Source of the DNA: an uncultured Bacteroidales bacterium
Lineage (GTDB): Bacteria; Bacteroidota; Bacteroidia; Bacteroidales; Paludibacteraceae
Length of the DNA stretch: 21,005 bases
Assembly (NCBI GenBank): GCA_937885465.1
Contig: CAKZZM010000028.1
Span: 1-21,005 of the forward strand
Reading direction: 5' to 3'
Both the position numbers and the translations under genes were made by a program. Below are positions 14,090 through 21,005 of this stretch, one piece after another. The stretch's first letter is position 1. Each line of letters begins with the position of its first letter. Below the pieces are notes generated by a model. The model was given only the letters and a program-made list of their open reading frames with translations. It ran no database searches and had not been told where the DNA came from.

Positions 14090-15193
14090 ATGAAAGTATA
14101 TGAGTATATAGATTACATTATGTCCTTCTTTACAAAAATGAATTGCAAGGAAGGTCAAGGTTTGTTCTTGCTCCGCACAATGGATGCATCAGTACGCAGA
14201 GATGGTTACACGCAAGAAACAATAAACATATTGCATAGAATAGTGCATATACTATTATGCAATGATTTTATTAGTACAGATGATAGATACTATTTCTTTA
14301 AATTAACAGAGAAAGGATATCAATACACTCAAGGAGCAAGAGACATCTCTCTCAATTCCTTTTTATACTTGGTAGTTGATTATAGCAGTGATGCCAACCA
14401 ATTATATAATGATATATGGTTAATGATTGGAAAAGAAGAAACAGCTCCATTTTATGTAAAAGGTCCCGATTTCTATAATACGATAGCCCCATTCTTATCA
14501 ATGGGAGTATCTTATACCGAGTACATGGTAGAAAGGCGGAATAAAGACCTCTCAACTACTCGTGCTGTTTGGTATAAAGAGTTGATAACAAAATTATCAA
14601 AAGAGGAATTGGAAAACTTTGCAAAAGATTTATCGGCAAAGATAGACAAATTGATAAAAGATGAGATACAGAGACTAATAGAAAAGGAAACATTTGATTT
14701 CGATTTTGATATGGCAGCTTCCCCTGCTATTGCTATTCCTGCGGAACCTGTGAGCGTAGTTTTATCAAAGAAAAAAGTTTTTATTTCGTACACTCACGAA
14801 GAAATTGCACATAATCAATGGGTAAAACATTTAGCAGAATCTTTAGAAAGTGAATTTGAAATAATTATAGATTATAAGGCACCATTAGGTGTAGAACTTA
14901 CAAAATTTATGGAACAATCTGTAAATGATAGCGACAAAGTTCTTCTGATACTAACCCCTTTATATAAGTCAAAGGCTGATGGTCGAGTGGCTGGTGTTGG
15001 CTATGAAGCACAACTTATAACTGCTGAAATCTATAATACGAACAACATTAAATTTATTCCAATAGTAAGGAAAGGAGATTTCAAGCAATCATATCCGATA
15101 TATTTAGGAAGTAGAAATGGTTTGGATATGAGAGATGACACTTTGTTTGCGGCTCATTTAAACACATTGATAGACAATTTAAGGAATCATTGA
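14090..15193 (+). CDS. Winged-helix plus TIR/SEFIR-domain protein
   Basis: 367 residues. Residues 1-82 resemble a winged helix (TINILHRIVHILLCNDFIS, then a wing YYFFKLTEKGYQYTQG). Residues 85-165 are of unknown fold; 168-200 form a charged coiled coil (KEELENFAKDLSAKIDKLI); 201-225 are a flexible linker (PAIAIPAEP). Residues 228-367 are a TIR/SEFIR domain: box 1 VFISYTHEE (230-238), WVKHLAESL (244-252), the EIIIDYKAPLGVELTKFMEQ segment (257-276), DKVLLILTPLYK (282-293), and GVGYEAQLITAEIY (302-315), with Glu306 or Glu313 as the possible catalytic acid. The pattern GVGYE.Q.ITAEIY is typical of bacterial SEFIR-like TIR proteins. TIR domains of this kind often cleave NAD+ in anti-phage defence, but enzyme activity is not shown here. 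GC is about 33 percent, much lower than the gene before it. No signal peptide is seen. It lies 53 nt after one sugar gene and 92 nt before the next. Confidence 0.82.
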   Translation: MKVYEYIDYIMSFFTKMNCKEGQGLFLLRTMDASVRRDGYTQETINILHRIVHILLCNDFISTDDRYYFFKLTEKGYQYTQGARDISLNSFLYLVVDYSSDANQLYNDIWLMIGKEETAPFYVKGPDFYNTIAPFLSMGVSYTEYMVERRNKDLSTTRAVWYKELITKLSKEELENFAKDLSAKIDKLIKDEIQRLIEKETFDFDFDMAASPAIAIPAEPVSVVLSKKKVFISYTHEEIAHNQWVKHLAESLESEFEIIIDYKAPLGVELTKFMEQSVNDSDKVLLILTPLYKSKADGRVAGVGYEAQLITAEIYNTNNIKFIPIVRKGDFKQSYPIYLGSRNGLDMRDDTLFAAHLNTLIDNLRNH

Positions 15194-15239
15194 ATTCGCA
15201 AGAAGACAATCAAGCAATACACAATAGATTAGAATTGTA

Positions 15240-15259
15240 GTTCCAATCGTAAGTGGAAC
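15240..15259 (+). repeat. Short inverted repeat between the TIR/SEFIR gene and the GT-B gene
   Basis: GTTCCA (15240-15245) and TGGAAC (15254-15259) pair perfectly around an 8-nt loop in the 92-nt gap. No U run follows, so it is not a clear terminator, and no good promoter box is seen in the gap. Confidence 0.3.
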
Positions 15260-15285
15260 ATTATTAATAGAAAGATCTTCTAATA

Positions 15286-16812
15286 ATGAAAATACTATTT
15301 TTTACACCGATAGCGGCATGGCCAATACACCCTGGCGTATTGCTTGATGAGATGACACGATTAGTGAAGGATGGTCATGAAATCATTTATGTATATAATA
15401 ATTGCTGCTATGATTTCTGCTCTGCTAATATGTCTGCCGATACTGCAATGTGCAAACTATGTAAGTATGATATGAGGCATATACTTAAACTGGTGCCATC
15501 AAGAGTGTCTAAAGTGAACATATCTGAATTTTGGAATAATGATACCAAGATACAATTCCAATATAATAATGTTCAAGAACTAAAGCAAATTGAATACAAA
15601 GGTGTTAAAACAGGATATTCGGTATTGTCCACATATATTACAGCAACAAGAAATCTTGCTCCACAAATTGATGAAACATCAAAAAAATATTTTGATGCAC
15701 TATTTCTGCGTTCAGTAAAATTAACTGATGCGTTTGAAAAAGTATTAGATACCTATAAACCGAATCGTGTATGTTTTTACAACGCCCGATTATTAGAGCA
15801 GCGACCTGAATATGATTTATCCCGAAATCGAGGTATTGAAACATATTCGTATGAGGTATATGCCGGGTGGAATGAGCCATTCTATAAGACGAAGTTTATC
15901 AATTCAACTCCCCACAACTTATCTACATTACATGACAGGTATAGAGCATTATGGGATAATGCGAGATTTTCTGAATCTGAAAAAGAGAAGATTGGAAGAG
16001 CATTTTTTGAGAAGAAAAGGGCTGGAATAGCAATAGGAGATAAGGTTTATGTAAAAAACCAAACTAAGGGAAAGATACCTTCAGATTGGGATGTTAAGAA
16101 GCATAATATAGTCATTTTTAATAGCTCCGAAGATGAGTTCTCTGCATTAGGTGATGAATTTGACAAATTAGCATTATTTCCTTCTCAATATCAGGGAATC
16201 ACTTTTATAGCAAACGCACTAAAGGATAATCCGGATATGCATATATGGCTGCGAATACACCCCAATTTAACTCACATTCCGTATAGGTATCATCAGGATT
16301 TACATAAGTTGTCAGAGACATATCCCAACTTGTCTGTAATAGAAGGAAGTGATGATGTCAGTTCTTATGATCTCATGGATGCAGCAGACAAGGTGGTAGT
16401 ATTTGGCTCAACTATCGGACTCGAATCTGCATATTATAAAAAGCCAGTCATTCTATTAGCTGGTAGCATATACTACTATTCTGATATTTGTTATGTACCT
16501 CATACCAAAGAAGAGTTGCAACAACTTCTATTGACGACTAATCTTCCTTCTAAAGATAATTATGAGGCAATCAAGATTGGCTTTTATTATGCCTATCGAA
16601 ATCCTAACGATGTGTATGAGTATATAGATTTTAATAAAGAAAATATAACATTCTGCAATCGAACATGGAATGAGGTTTTTCATTACCTTAAACTATTTAA
16701 CTCATATAAATTATACACAATTGTTAAAAGAATGAAATATAAGTTGTGCTACAAAAAAAATAGAACAAGCATTGATATTCCTACCGAGGAAGATTATTCT
16801 ATGCAACTTTAA
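15286..16812 (+). CDS. Capsule-type GT-B glycosyltransferase-like protein with N-terminal cysteine cluster
   Basis: 508 residues, cytoplasmic, no signal peptide. The N-terminal half starts as a Rossmann-like GT-B domain (KILFFTPIAAWPIHPGVLLDE) and holds five cysteines within 20 residues (Cys40, 41, 45, 56 and 59; NNCCYDFCSAN then MCKLC). The C-terminal half has the capsule-biosynthesis/KpsS-like arrangement: MHIWLRIHPNL, YDLMDAADKVVVFGSTIG, LESAYYKKPVILLAGS and YYSDICYVPHTKEEL. These are the donor-binding elements of GT-B transferases related to PF05159 and to glycerophosphotransferases. Inferred role: transfer of a sugar (possibly a CMP-linked acid, given the neighbour at 12864) or polyol phosphate to a surface glycan. 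Substrate unknown. The last 60 residues are basic and may bind the membrane. The next gene begins 9 nt after its stop, so they are co-transcribed. Confidence 0.7.
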   Translation: MKILFFTPIAAWPIHPGVLLDEMTRLVKDGHEIIYVYNNCCYDFCSANMSADTAMCKLCKYDMRHILKLVPSRVSKVNISEFWNNDTKIQFQYNNVQELKQIEYKGVKTGYSVLSTYITATRNLAPQIDETSKKYFDALFLRSVKLTDAFEKVLDTYKPNRVCFYNARLLEQRPEYDLSRNRGIETYSYEVYAGWNEPFYKTKFINSTPHNLSTLHDRYRALWDNARFSESEKEKIGRAFFEKKRAGIAIGDKVYVKNQTKGKIPSDWDVKKHNIVIFNSSEDEFSALGDEFDKLALFPSQYQGITFIANALKDNPDMHIWLRIHPNLTHIPYRYHQDLHKLSETYPNLSVIEGSDDVSSYDLMDAADKVVVFGSTIGLESAYYKKPVILLAGSIYYYSDICYVPHTKEELQQLLLTTNLPSKDNYEAIKIGFYYAYRNPNDVYEYIDFNKENITFCNRTWNEVFHYLKLFNSYKLYTIVKRMKYKLCYKKNRTSIDIPTEEDYSMQL

Positions 16813-16821
16813 TTAATCCCA

Positions 16822-17901
16822 ATGGAATATATCAATAAAAATAGAAAACTCGGATTATCCGGTTTGATGCGTGTGATGAATGATGCGCAGACATTAGCAG
16901 CGTCTATTGATTCGTGCGTGGAAGCATTGAATGAGTTGATTATTACCTATAATGATTGTACGGATGACAGCCCGCAAATCATTGAGCAGAAAAGGCAGCA
17001 ATATCCCAATAAGATAATTGTTGTTCCTTACCCATATCATGTGATGGGTATCAATTTATCCGATGAGGAATATGAATATGTGAAGACGCTACCGGAAGAT
17101 TCGCCACATTTATTAGCGAGTTATTATAATAATGCGCTGAAACATGTAAATTATAAGTATGTAGTGAAAATCGATGCTGACCAGATATATTTTACGGAGA
17201 AACTGGCGAAATTGCGCAATGATATTGTTAACGGAGTGCGTCAAACTAAGTTAGGACATATAATAGGGAAACTGGTTGGTTTGGCTTTCGCTCAAAGTAT
17301 GGGTAGCAAAAAATTATGGTCTCAATGGCATCCTCGGCATTATATGCAATATGTTCTTGTGCCACTTTTTAAAAAGCAATATTACAAATATGCTATATCA
17401 GAATTAGTAAAAGGGAATGTATATATAGCTCTTTCTGGTGTAAATGCCTTAAAAATTGATAATACATGGTATTCTCCCATGGGATGTCAAACAGGATATG
17501 GTTTATGGGATCCATACAATGGAGAGGAGGATACATTAGTATTCGAGGCATCTAATGATACATACTATGTTCCATGGGATTTAATTACATACAAGTCAAA
17601 TAATGGTAGCCATGCTTATATAGAAAGATTTGAATATCCGAATAAAACCAAATTAAATATCGGTCTTATCTGGTTTCACTTAAAGCCAATGCAAAAGGAT
17701 TCTTATCCGCAGTTTGTTAATTATTATAAAGAACATAGACATGAGATGATTAAATTGTCAAGTATAGAAAATCTCTCTTATAAACAAATTCTTTCTTTTG
17801 GTTATGCGAATGAACACCGAAAATACTACTATAATTTTGTTCATAACTATGATCGAAAAAATATAAAAAAACAGTTGTTTGTACTTGAACAATTTAAATA
17901 A
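16822..17901 (+). CDS. Atypical GT-A-like glycosyltransferase
   Basis: 359 residues. The start LGLSGLMRVMNDAQTLAASI (10-29) followed by LIITYNDCTDDS (39-50) resembles the nucleotide-sugar-binding strands of GT-A enzymes. KIDADQIYF (116-124) supplies a DxD-like metal site (Asp118, Asp120). The middle (SALSGVNALKI-type segment near 205-215 and NGEEDTLVFEAS near 235-245) and the Tyr-rich C-terminus are not typical of GT2, so this is a divergent family seen in surface-polysaccharide loci. There is no transmembrane segment. It starts 9 nt after the previous stop and its own stop is 2 nt before the next ATG, which indicates a tight operon. GC falls from about 40 percent in the first 240 nt to about 26 percent near the end. 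Donor and acceptor are unknown. Confidence 0.72.
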   Translation: MEYINKNRKLGLSGLMRVMNDAQTLAASIDSCVEALNELIITYNDCTDDSPQIIEQKRQQYPNKIIVVPYPYHVMGINLSDEEYEYVKTLPEDSPHLLASYYNNALKHVNYKYVVKIDADQIYFTEKLAKLRNDIVNGVRQTKLGHIIGKLVGLAFAQSMGSKKLWSQWHPRHYMQYVLVPLFKKQYYKYAISELVKGNVYIALSGVNALKIDNTWYSPMGCQTGYGLWDPYNGEEDTLVFEASNDTYYVPWDLITYKSNNGSHAYIERFEYPNKTKLNIGLIWFHLKPMQKDSYPQFVNYYKEHRHEMIKLSSIENLSYKQILSFGYANEHRKYYYNFVHNYDRKNIKKQLFVLEQFK

Positions 17902-17903
17902 TA

Positions 17904-18920
17904 ATGAGCGAATTACCATACATATCAATCCTTATTCCAGTTTATAATGTTGAGCCATACATAGAAAAATGTATTCAATCGGTCATGGCTCAGACCTATA
18001 CTGGTGGAATTGAGTGTATTATCGTGGACGATTGCGGCACGGATAATAGTATTGCTATTGCAGAGCAACTCATAACGGAATATAACGGCTCAATTGATTT
18101 CAAAATTATTCGCCATGAGCATAATAGAGGACTGGCAGCCGCACGTAACACAGCAGTAGCGGCAGCCAAGGGAGAGTTCATTATCCATGTGGATTCCGAT
18201 GACTGGATTGAGCCTACAATGGTAGAAGAGCTTGTGAAGAGACAACAAGAAATAGGTGCAGATATCGTTTCATGCAACGCAATTGCTCATTATATAGATA
18301 GAGAGGAGAAGCTGATAGAACCTGACTATGCTTCCAAAGAAGAAATGATGCGTAGTTTAATTAAGATGTCGTTGGATCATGTAATCTGGAGACGTCTGAT
18401 AAGAACATCTTTATACAAGGAAAATAATATAACAGCAATTGAGGAAGTGAATATAGGTGAAGACCATTACACAATGCCACGTTTATTGTATTATGCAAAG
18501 TCATTTGCCAAGTACGATAAAGCTTTGTACCATTATAATTGCTTGAATGTAGGTTCGTATATGCAATCATCTTCTACCTCTTTTAATGCTTTGAGAGTTA
18601 AGAGTGATGTGGAATCTTTAAATATCCTAATAGGCTTTTTCAATGTTAAAGACCCAATTTATTTAGAGCAACTATACGCTATTAAAGTTAAATACATATA
18701 TAGCAATTTCTTTGTCATCTTGAAACATGGGAATAAGGCTTTATATAAAGAACTAAGTACTGATTGGAAATCTATTGAATATTCTTATAAAGAGAAAGTA
18801 GGAGTAAAAGCTATAAGCGATAAGTTGCTAGATCCTTCTCTATATTATCTCAATCAGATAAGAGTGTTCTCTCGGATTTTAATAAAGAAGATTTTCGGAA
18901 TAAGGTTATATGATCTATAA
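17904..18920 (+). CDS. GT2-family glycosyltransferase (first of three)
   Basis: 338 residues, GT-A fold. ISILIPVYNVEPYIEKCIQS (7-26) opens the nucleotide-binding domain, followed by IIVDDCGTDNS (39-49), the NRGLAAARNTAV segment (74-85) and the metal and donor site HVDSDDWIEP (95-104). It transfers a sugar from a nucleotide donor to a growing lipid-linked repeat unit at the cytoplasmic face of the membrane. The specificity lies in the C-terminal 200 residues, which show no recognised motif. It follows the previous gene with 2 nt between stop and start, and overlaps or nearly touches the next gene. GC drops from about 45 percent over the catalytic half to about 29 percent in the last third. Confidence 0.88.
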   Translation: MSELPYISILIPVYNVEPYIEKCIQSVMAQTYTGGIECIIVDDCGTDNSIAIAEQLITEYNGSIDFKIIRHEHNRGLAAARNTAVAAAKGEFIIHVDSDDWIEPTMVEELVKRQQEIGADIVSCNAIAHYIDREEKLIEPDYASKEEMMRSLIKMSLDHVIWRRLIRTSLYKENNITAIEEVNIGEDHYTMPRLLYYAKSFAKYDKALYHYNCLNVGSYMQSSSTSFNALRVKSDVESLNILIGFFNVKDPIYLEQLYAIKVKYIYSNFFVILKHGNKALYKELSTDWKSIEYSYKEKVGVKAISDKLLDPSLYYLNQIRVFSRILIKKIFGIRLYDL

Positions 18921-18927
18921 ATTAATT

Positions 18928-19944
18928 ATGCAAAAGCTCTTAACCATAGTAGTACCGGTATATAAGGTTGAGCCTTATATCAACAAATGCTTGGATTCAT
19001 GTCTTATTTACAAGACTGATGAGCAGGGTAATCGTGTATTGAACGCGGAACTGATGAACCAATTAGAGGTCATCATCGTCAATGACGGTACTCCCGACCG
19101 CTCTGCCGAGATGTCGCGTGAATACGTGAAACGCTATCCGCAAACCTTCCGTCAGATAGACAAAGAGAACGGTGGACATGGCTCGGCATGGAATGTCGGC
19201 TTGAAAGAAGCCACCGGCAAGTATCTCCGTTTCCTTGATTTCGACGATTGGCTGACTAATTTGGATAAGTTGATGGAAAAACTACAAAAGACAGATGCGG
19301 ATATTGTGCTTACACCAAAGAAGGAGATAATTGGCAATACTGAAAAGATACCGTGTCAGCTTGGATATGAAGGGGGCATAGAAAAAGATATTGTACAGTT
19401 TGATTTTGAAACAAATTATCCTATGACAATAATGAGTTTTCAGTATGCTACATATAGGAAATGTATATTCTCAATTAAAGACTTTGCTTTTAGAGAGCAT
19501 TGTAGTTATGATGACACTATATTGTTTACAGCTCCGTTACTTAACGCAAAGACTTATGTTATCTATGATTTTGTAGTGTACAATTATTTGCTTGGGCGCG
19601 AAAACCAAAGTGCAGATCCAATAGTTGCAAGGAAGAATATTCCATCTCGCATTGAGAATTTGGAGTACATGACTAATTATTTTTACGCCAATAAGACTAA
19701 ATCCATAAATAGTCATATAGAAAAAAATGCATCGGTTATTATATCCCGCTTAGCAGCATTCTTATTATGTGATATTCATTATATGCCATATAAGGAGGCT
19801 AAACAATATGCTACTATTTTAATTCCCTATATGAAGAATCCGTTTTGGAAACCTTCTAAATCAGCAAAGCGTTTAGTAAAATATGGTTTTACTATATGGT
19901 ATTTTTTTGAAAAAATTAAAGAATACAAACATTTAGGCGATTAA
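18928..19944 (+). CDS. GT2-family glycosyltransferase (second of three), GC-mosaic gene
   Basis: 338 residues from the ATG at 18928. An ATG at 18910 is also possible and would overlap the previous gene by 11 nt; I prefer 18928 because MQKLLTIVVPVYKVEPYI is the normal GT2 opening. Catalytic elements are VIIVNDGTPDRS (48-59), ENGGHGSAWNVGLKEA (80-95) and RFLDFDDWL (101-109). The ENGGHGSxxN signature and DFDDW mark a subgroup common in Firmicutes and Bacteroidetes capsule clusters. The C-terminal half (MTIMSFQYATYRK, LGRENQSADP) is acceptor-specific and uncharacterised. Hand counts give about 50 percent GC for 19021-19260 and 31 percent for 19381-19620, with the step just after DFDDW. The stop codon is immediately followed by the next ATG (TAAATG). 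Confidence 0.88.
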   Translation: MQKLLTIVVPVYKVEPYINKCLDSCLIYKTDEQGNRVLNAELMNQLEVIIVNDGTPDRSAEMSREYVKRYPQTFRQIDKENGGHGSAWNVGLKEATGKYLRFLDFDDWLTNLDKLMEKLQKTDADIVLTPKKEIIGNTEKIPCQLGYEGGIEKDIVQFDFETNYPMTIMSFQYATYRKCIFSIKDFAFREHCSYDDTILFTAPLLNAKTYVIYDFVVYNYLLGRENQSADPIVARKNIPSRIENLEYMTNYFYANKTKSINSHIEKNASVIISRLAAFLLCDIHYMPYKEAKQYATILIPYMKNPFWKPSKSAKRLVKYGFTIWYFFEKIKEYKHLGD

Positions 19945-20919
19945 ATGAATCCTACCATCTCCATAATAATCCCTGCTTACAATACTGAACCCTATTTGGC
20001 TCGGTGCTTGGATAGTGTCATCTCTCAATCATTTACTGATTTTGAGGTATTACTTATTGATGATGGCAGCACGGATGTTTCAGGAAAGATTTGTGACGAA
20101 TATGCTTCTCGTGATGAAAGGATTCGAGTCTTTCATAAGCCAAACGGTGGTGTTTCTTCCGCACGAAATGTAGGATTAAAAGAGGCTAAAGGCGAGTGGA
20201 TATACTTTGTGGATGCTGATGATGAGGTGCTACCTAACGGATTGCAGGCGTTGGTTGATGGGATTAGTGAAGATGTAGATGTAGTGATGGGTGGATTAGA
20301 AAAATGTGATGAAAATGGGAAAGGTGTATATGAGATGGAAAAAGGACCCGAATTTTTGACACGAAAGGACGGAATACTCATCAATTACGGAGTATCTAAA
20401 GTATGTACAGGTAATTGGGGATGGATGACAATACGGCTATTTAGAAATAGTATAATTCGAGAGAATAATTTGTTTTTTGACTCGGATGTTGTGTATAACG
20501 AAGATGAATTATTTGTTGTGAGATATTTATGTTCTTGTCATCATGGCACGACTCATTACATTAATACTTCTGTTTACAGATACTACGAAAGCGCAAGTAG
20601 CGTAATGGAATCTACGAAACGCTATTTCAATCCTAAAATACTGACAAGTTTTGCATCATTGGTCAGAATGTACCAATGTATCGCCAATGACAAAGATAAC
20701 GATGCAGAATTGATAAGAGTGGCTAAGGATGGTATCATAAATAGATACTTGATGATACGAGGGCAGATGGAACAACACAATGCCATTGATAAGAATGTGC
20801 TAAAAAACTTTCGCCACCAGTGTATTCAAAAATGTGGATTTTTGTTCGTTGTCGGCTTTATGATAAGACGAACAAGTCGCCGAACTAAAAATTTTATCAA
20901 ACGAAAACTGAAAATTTAA
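19945..20919 (+). CDS. GT2-family glycosyltransferase (third of three)
   Basis: 324 residues. ISIIIPAYNTEPYLARCLDS (5-24), LLIDDGSTDVSG (36-47), KPNGGVSSARNVGLKEAKGE (65-84) and YFVDADDEV (87-95) are the full set of GT2 catalytic motifs, with Asp39/Asp40 and the DxDD site at 90-93. The C-terminal part includes YNEDELFVVRYL (about 183-194), the conserved ED pair often seen at the catalytic base position of this subgroup, and YRYYESASSVM. It ends in a very basic tail (MIRRTSRRTKNFIKRKLKI) likely to contact the inner membrane. It acts in the assembly of the surface polysaccharide repeat. Starts with no gap after the previous gene. Donor unknown. Confidence 0.9.
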   Translation: MNPTISIIIPAYNTEPYLARCLDSVISQSFTDFEVLLIDDGSTDVSGKICDEYASRDERIRVFHKPNGGVSSARNVGLKEAKGEWIYFVDADDEVLPNGLQALVDGISEDVDVVMGGLEKCDENGKGVYEMEKGPEFLTRKDGILINYGVSKVCTGNWGWMTIRLFRNSIIRENNLFFDSDVVYNEDELFVVRYLCSCHHGTTHYINTSVYRYYESASSVMESTKRYFNPKILTSFASLVRMYQCIANDKDNDAELIRVAKDGIINRYLMIRGQMEQHNAIDKNVLKNFRHQCIQKCGFLFVVGFMIRRTSRRTKNFIKRKLKI

Positions 20920-20923
20920 CCAT

Positions 20924-21005
20924 ATGAAATTCCCCAACAAATACCTTCGTAATCTGAAGCCTTATAAGTTGGCTTCGCACAAGATTTGGGCGGTTGAACC
21001 CGAAG
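20924..21005 (+). CDS. HisC-like PLP-dependent aminotransferase, first 27 codons only
   Basis: Starts 4 nt after the preceding stop and runs off the right edge. The visible part, MKFPNKYLRNLKPYK followed by LASHKIWAVEPE, matches the opening of the histidinol-phosphate-aminotransferase-like proteins found in Bacteroidales polysaccharide clusters; the NL-x-PY segment is typical of the HisC N-terminus. The PLP lysine and other catalytic residues lie outside the window, so the call rests on a short segment and on context. Confidence 0.5.
   Translation, partial: MKFPNKYLRNLKPYKLASHKIWAVEPE

Noticed and set aside
1..21005. CRISPR array, tRNA or rRNA genes, transposase or integrase
   Set aside because: No regularly spaced repeats beyond the 4 x 21 nt coding repeats, no cloverleaf-like segment noticed by eye, and no reading frame with transposase or integrase motifs.

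Overview
The window looks like chromosomal DNA of a gut-type member of the Bacteroidales, near Prevotellaceae, Muribaculaceae or Barnesiellaceae. I cannot resolve the genus. The reasons are: starts with A-rich leaders and no Shine-Dalgarno sequence; at least six upstream regions carrying the Bacteroidetes primary-sigma promoter pattern (TTTG or GTTG, 19-20 nt, TAnnTTTG); a secreted protein with a Por-secretion-like tail; and a Bacteroidetes-type POT transporter, outer-membrane barrel and lipoprotein.

Left part (1-11020) is mostly ordinary chromosome. It opens with the 5' third of a secreted GH28 pectinase-like gene running off the left edge. This is divergent from a small secreted protein with an unusual structured leader and a clear terminator. 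tyrS follows, convergent with a leftward run of four genes: a POT peptide transporter, an acidic hypothetical with four 21-nt repeats, rsmI, and a YjjG-like HAD phosphatase. Next are a leftward lipoprotein plus outer-membrane barrel pair with a near-perfect promoter and a 21-bp downstream hairpin, then murF followed by a membrane-anchored coiled-coil protein.

Right part (11021-21005) is accessory. A 407-bp gene-free stretch precedes a leftward AAA/DUF4143 ATPase. Divergent from it, a rightward surface-polysaccharide cluster starts at 12864 and continues past the right edge. Its genes are a fused nonulosonate cytidylyltransferase/HAD phosphatase; a winged-helix plus TIR/SEFIR protein; a GT-B capsule-type protein with an N-terminal cysteine cluster; an atypical GT-A protein; three GT2 glycosyltransferases; and the first 27 codons of a HisC-like aminotransferase. 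The cytidylyltransferase would supply a CMP-activated nonulosonic acid and the glycosyltransferases would build the repeat unit. No NeuB/NeuC, flippase, polymerase or initiating transferase lies inside the window.

Most noteworthy are: a TIR/SEFIR gene, a family linked to phage defence, inside a polysaccharide cluster; a 10-codon in-frame insertion bounded by 8-bp direct repeats in the cytidylyltransferase; and a GC drop within three successive glycosyltransferase genes at the boundary between the catalytic and acceptor halves. Nothing here proves a new system. The TIR/SEFIR gene is the best candidate for follow-up.
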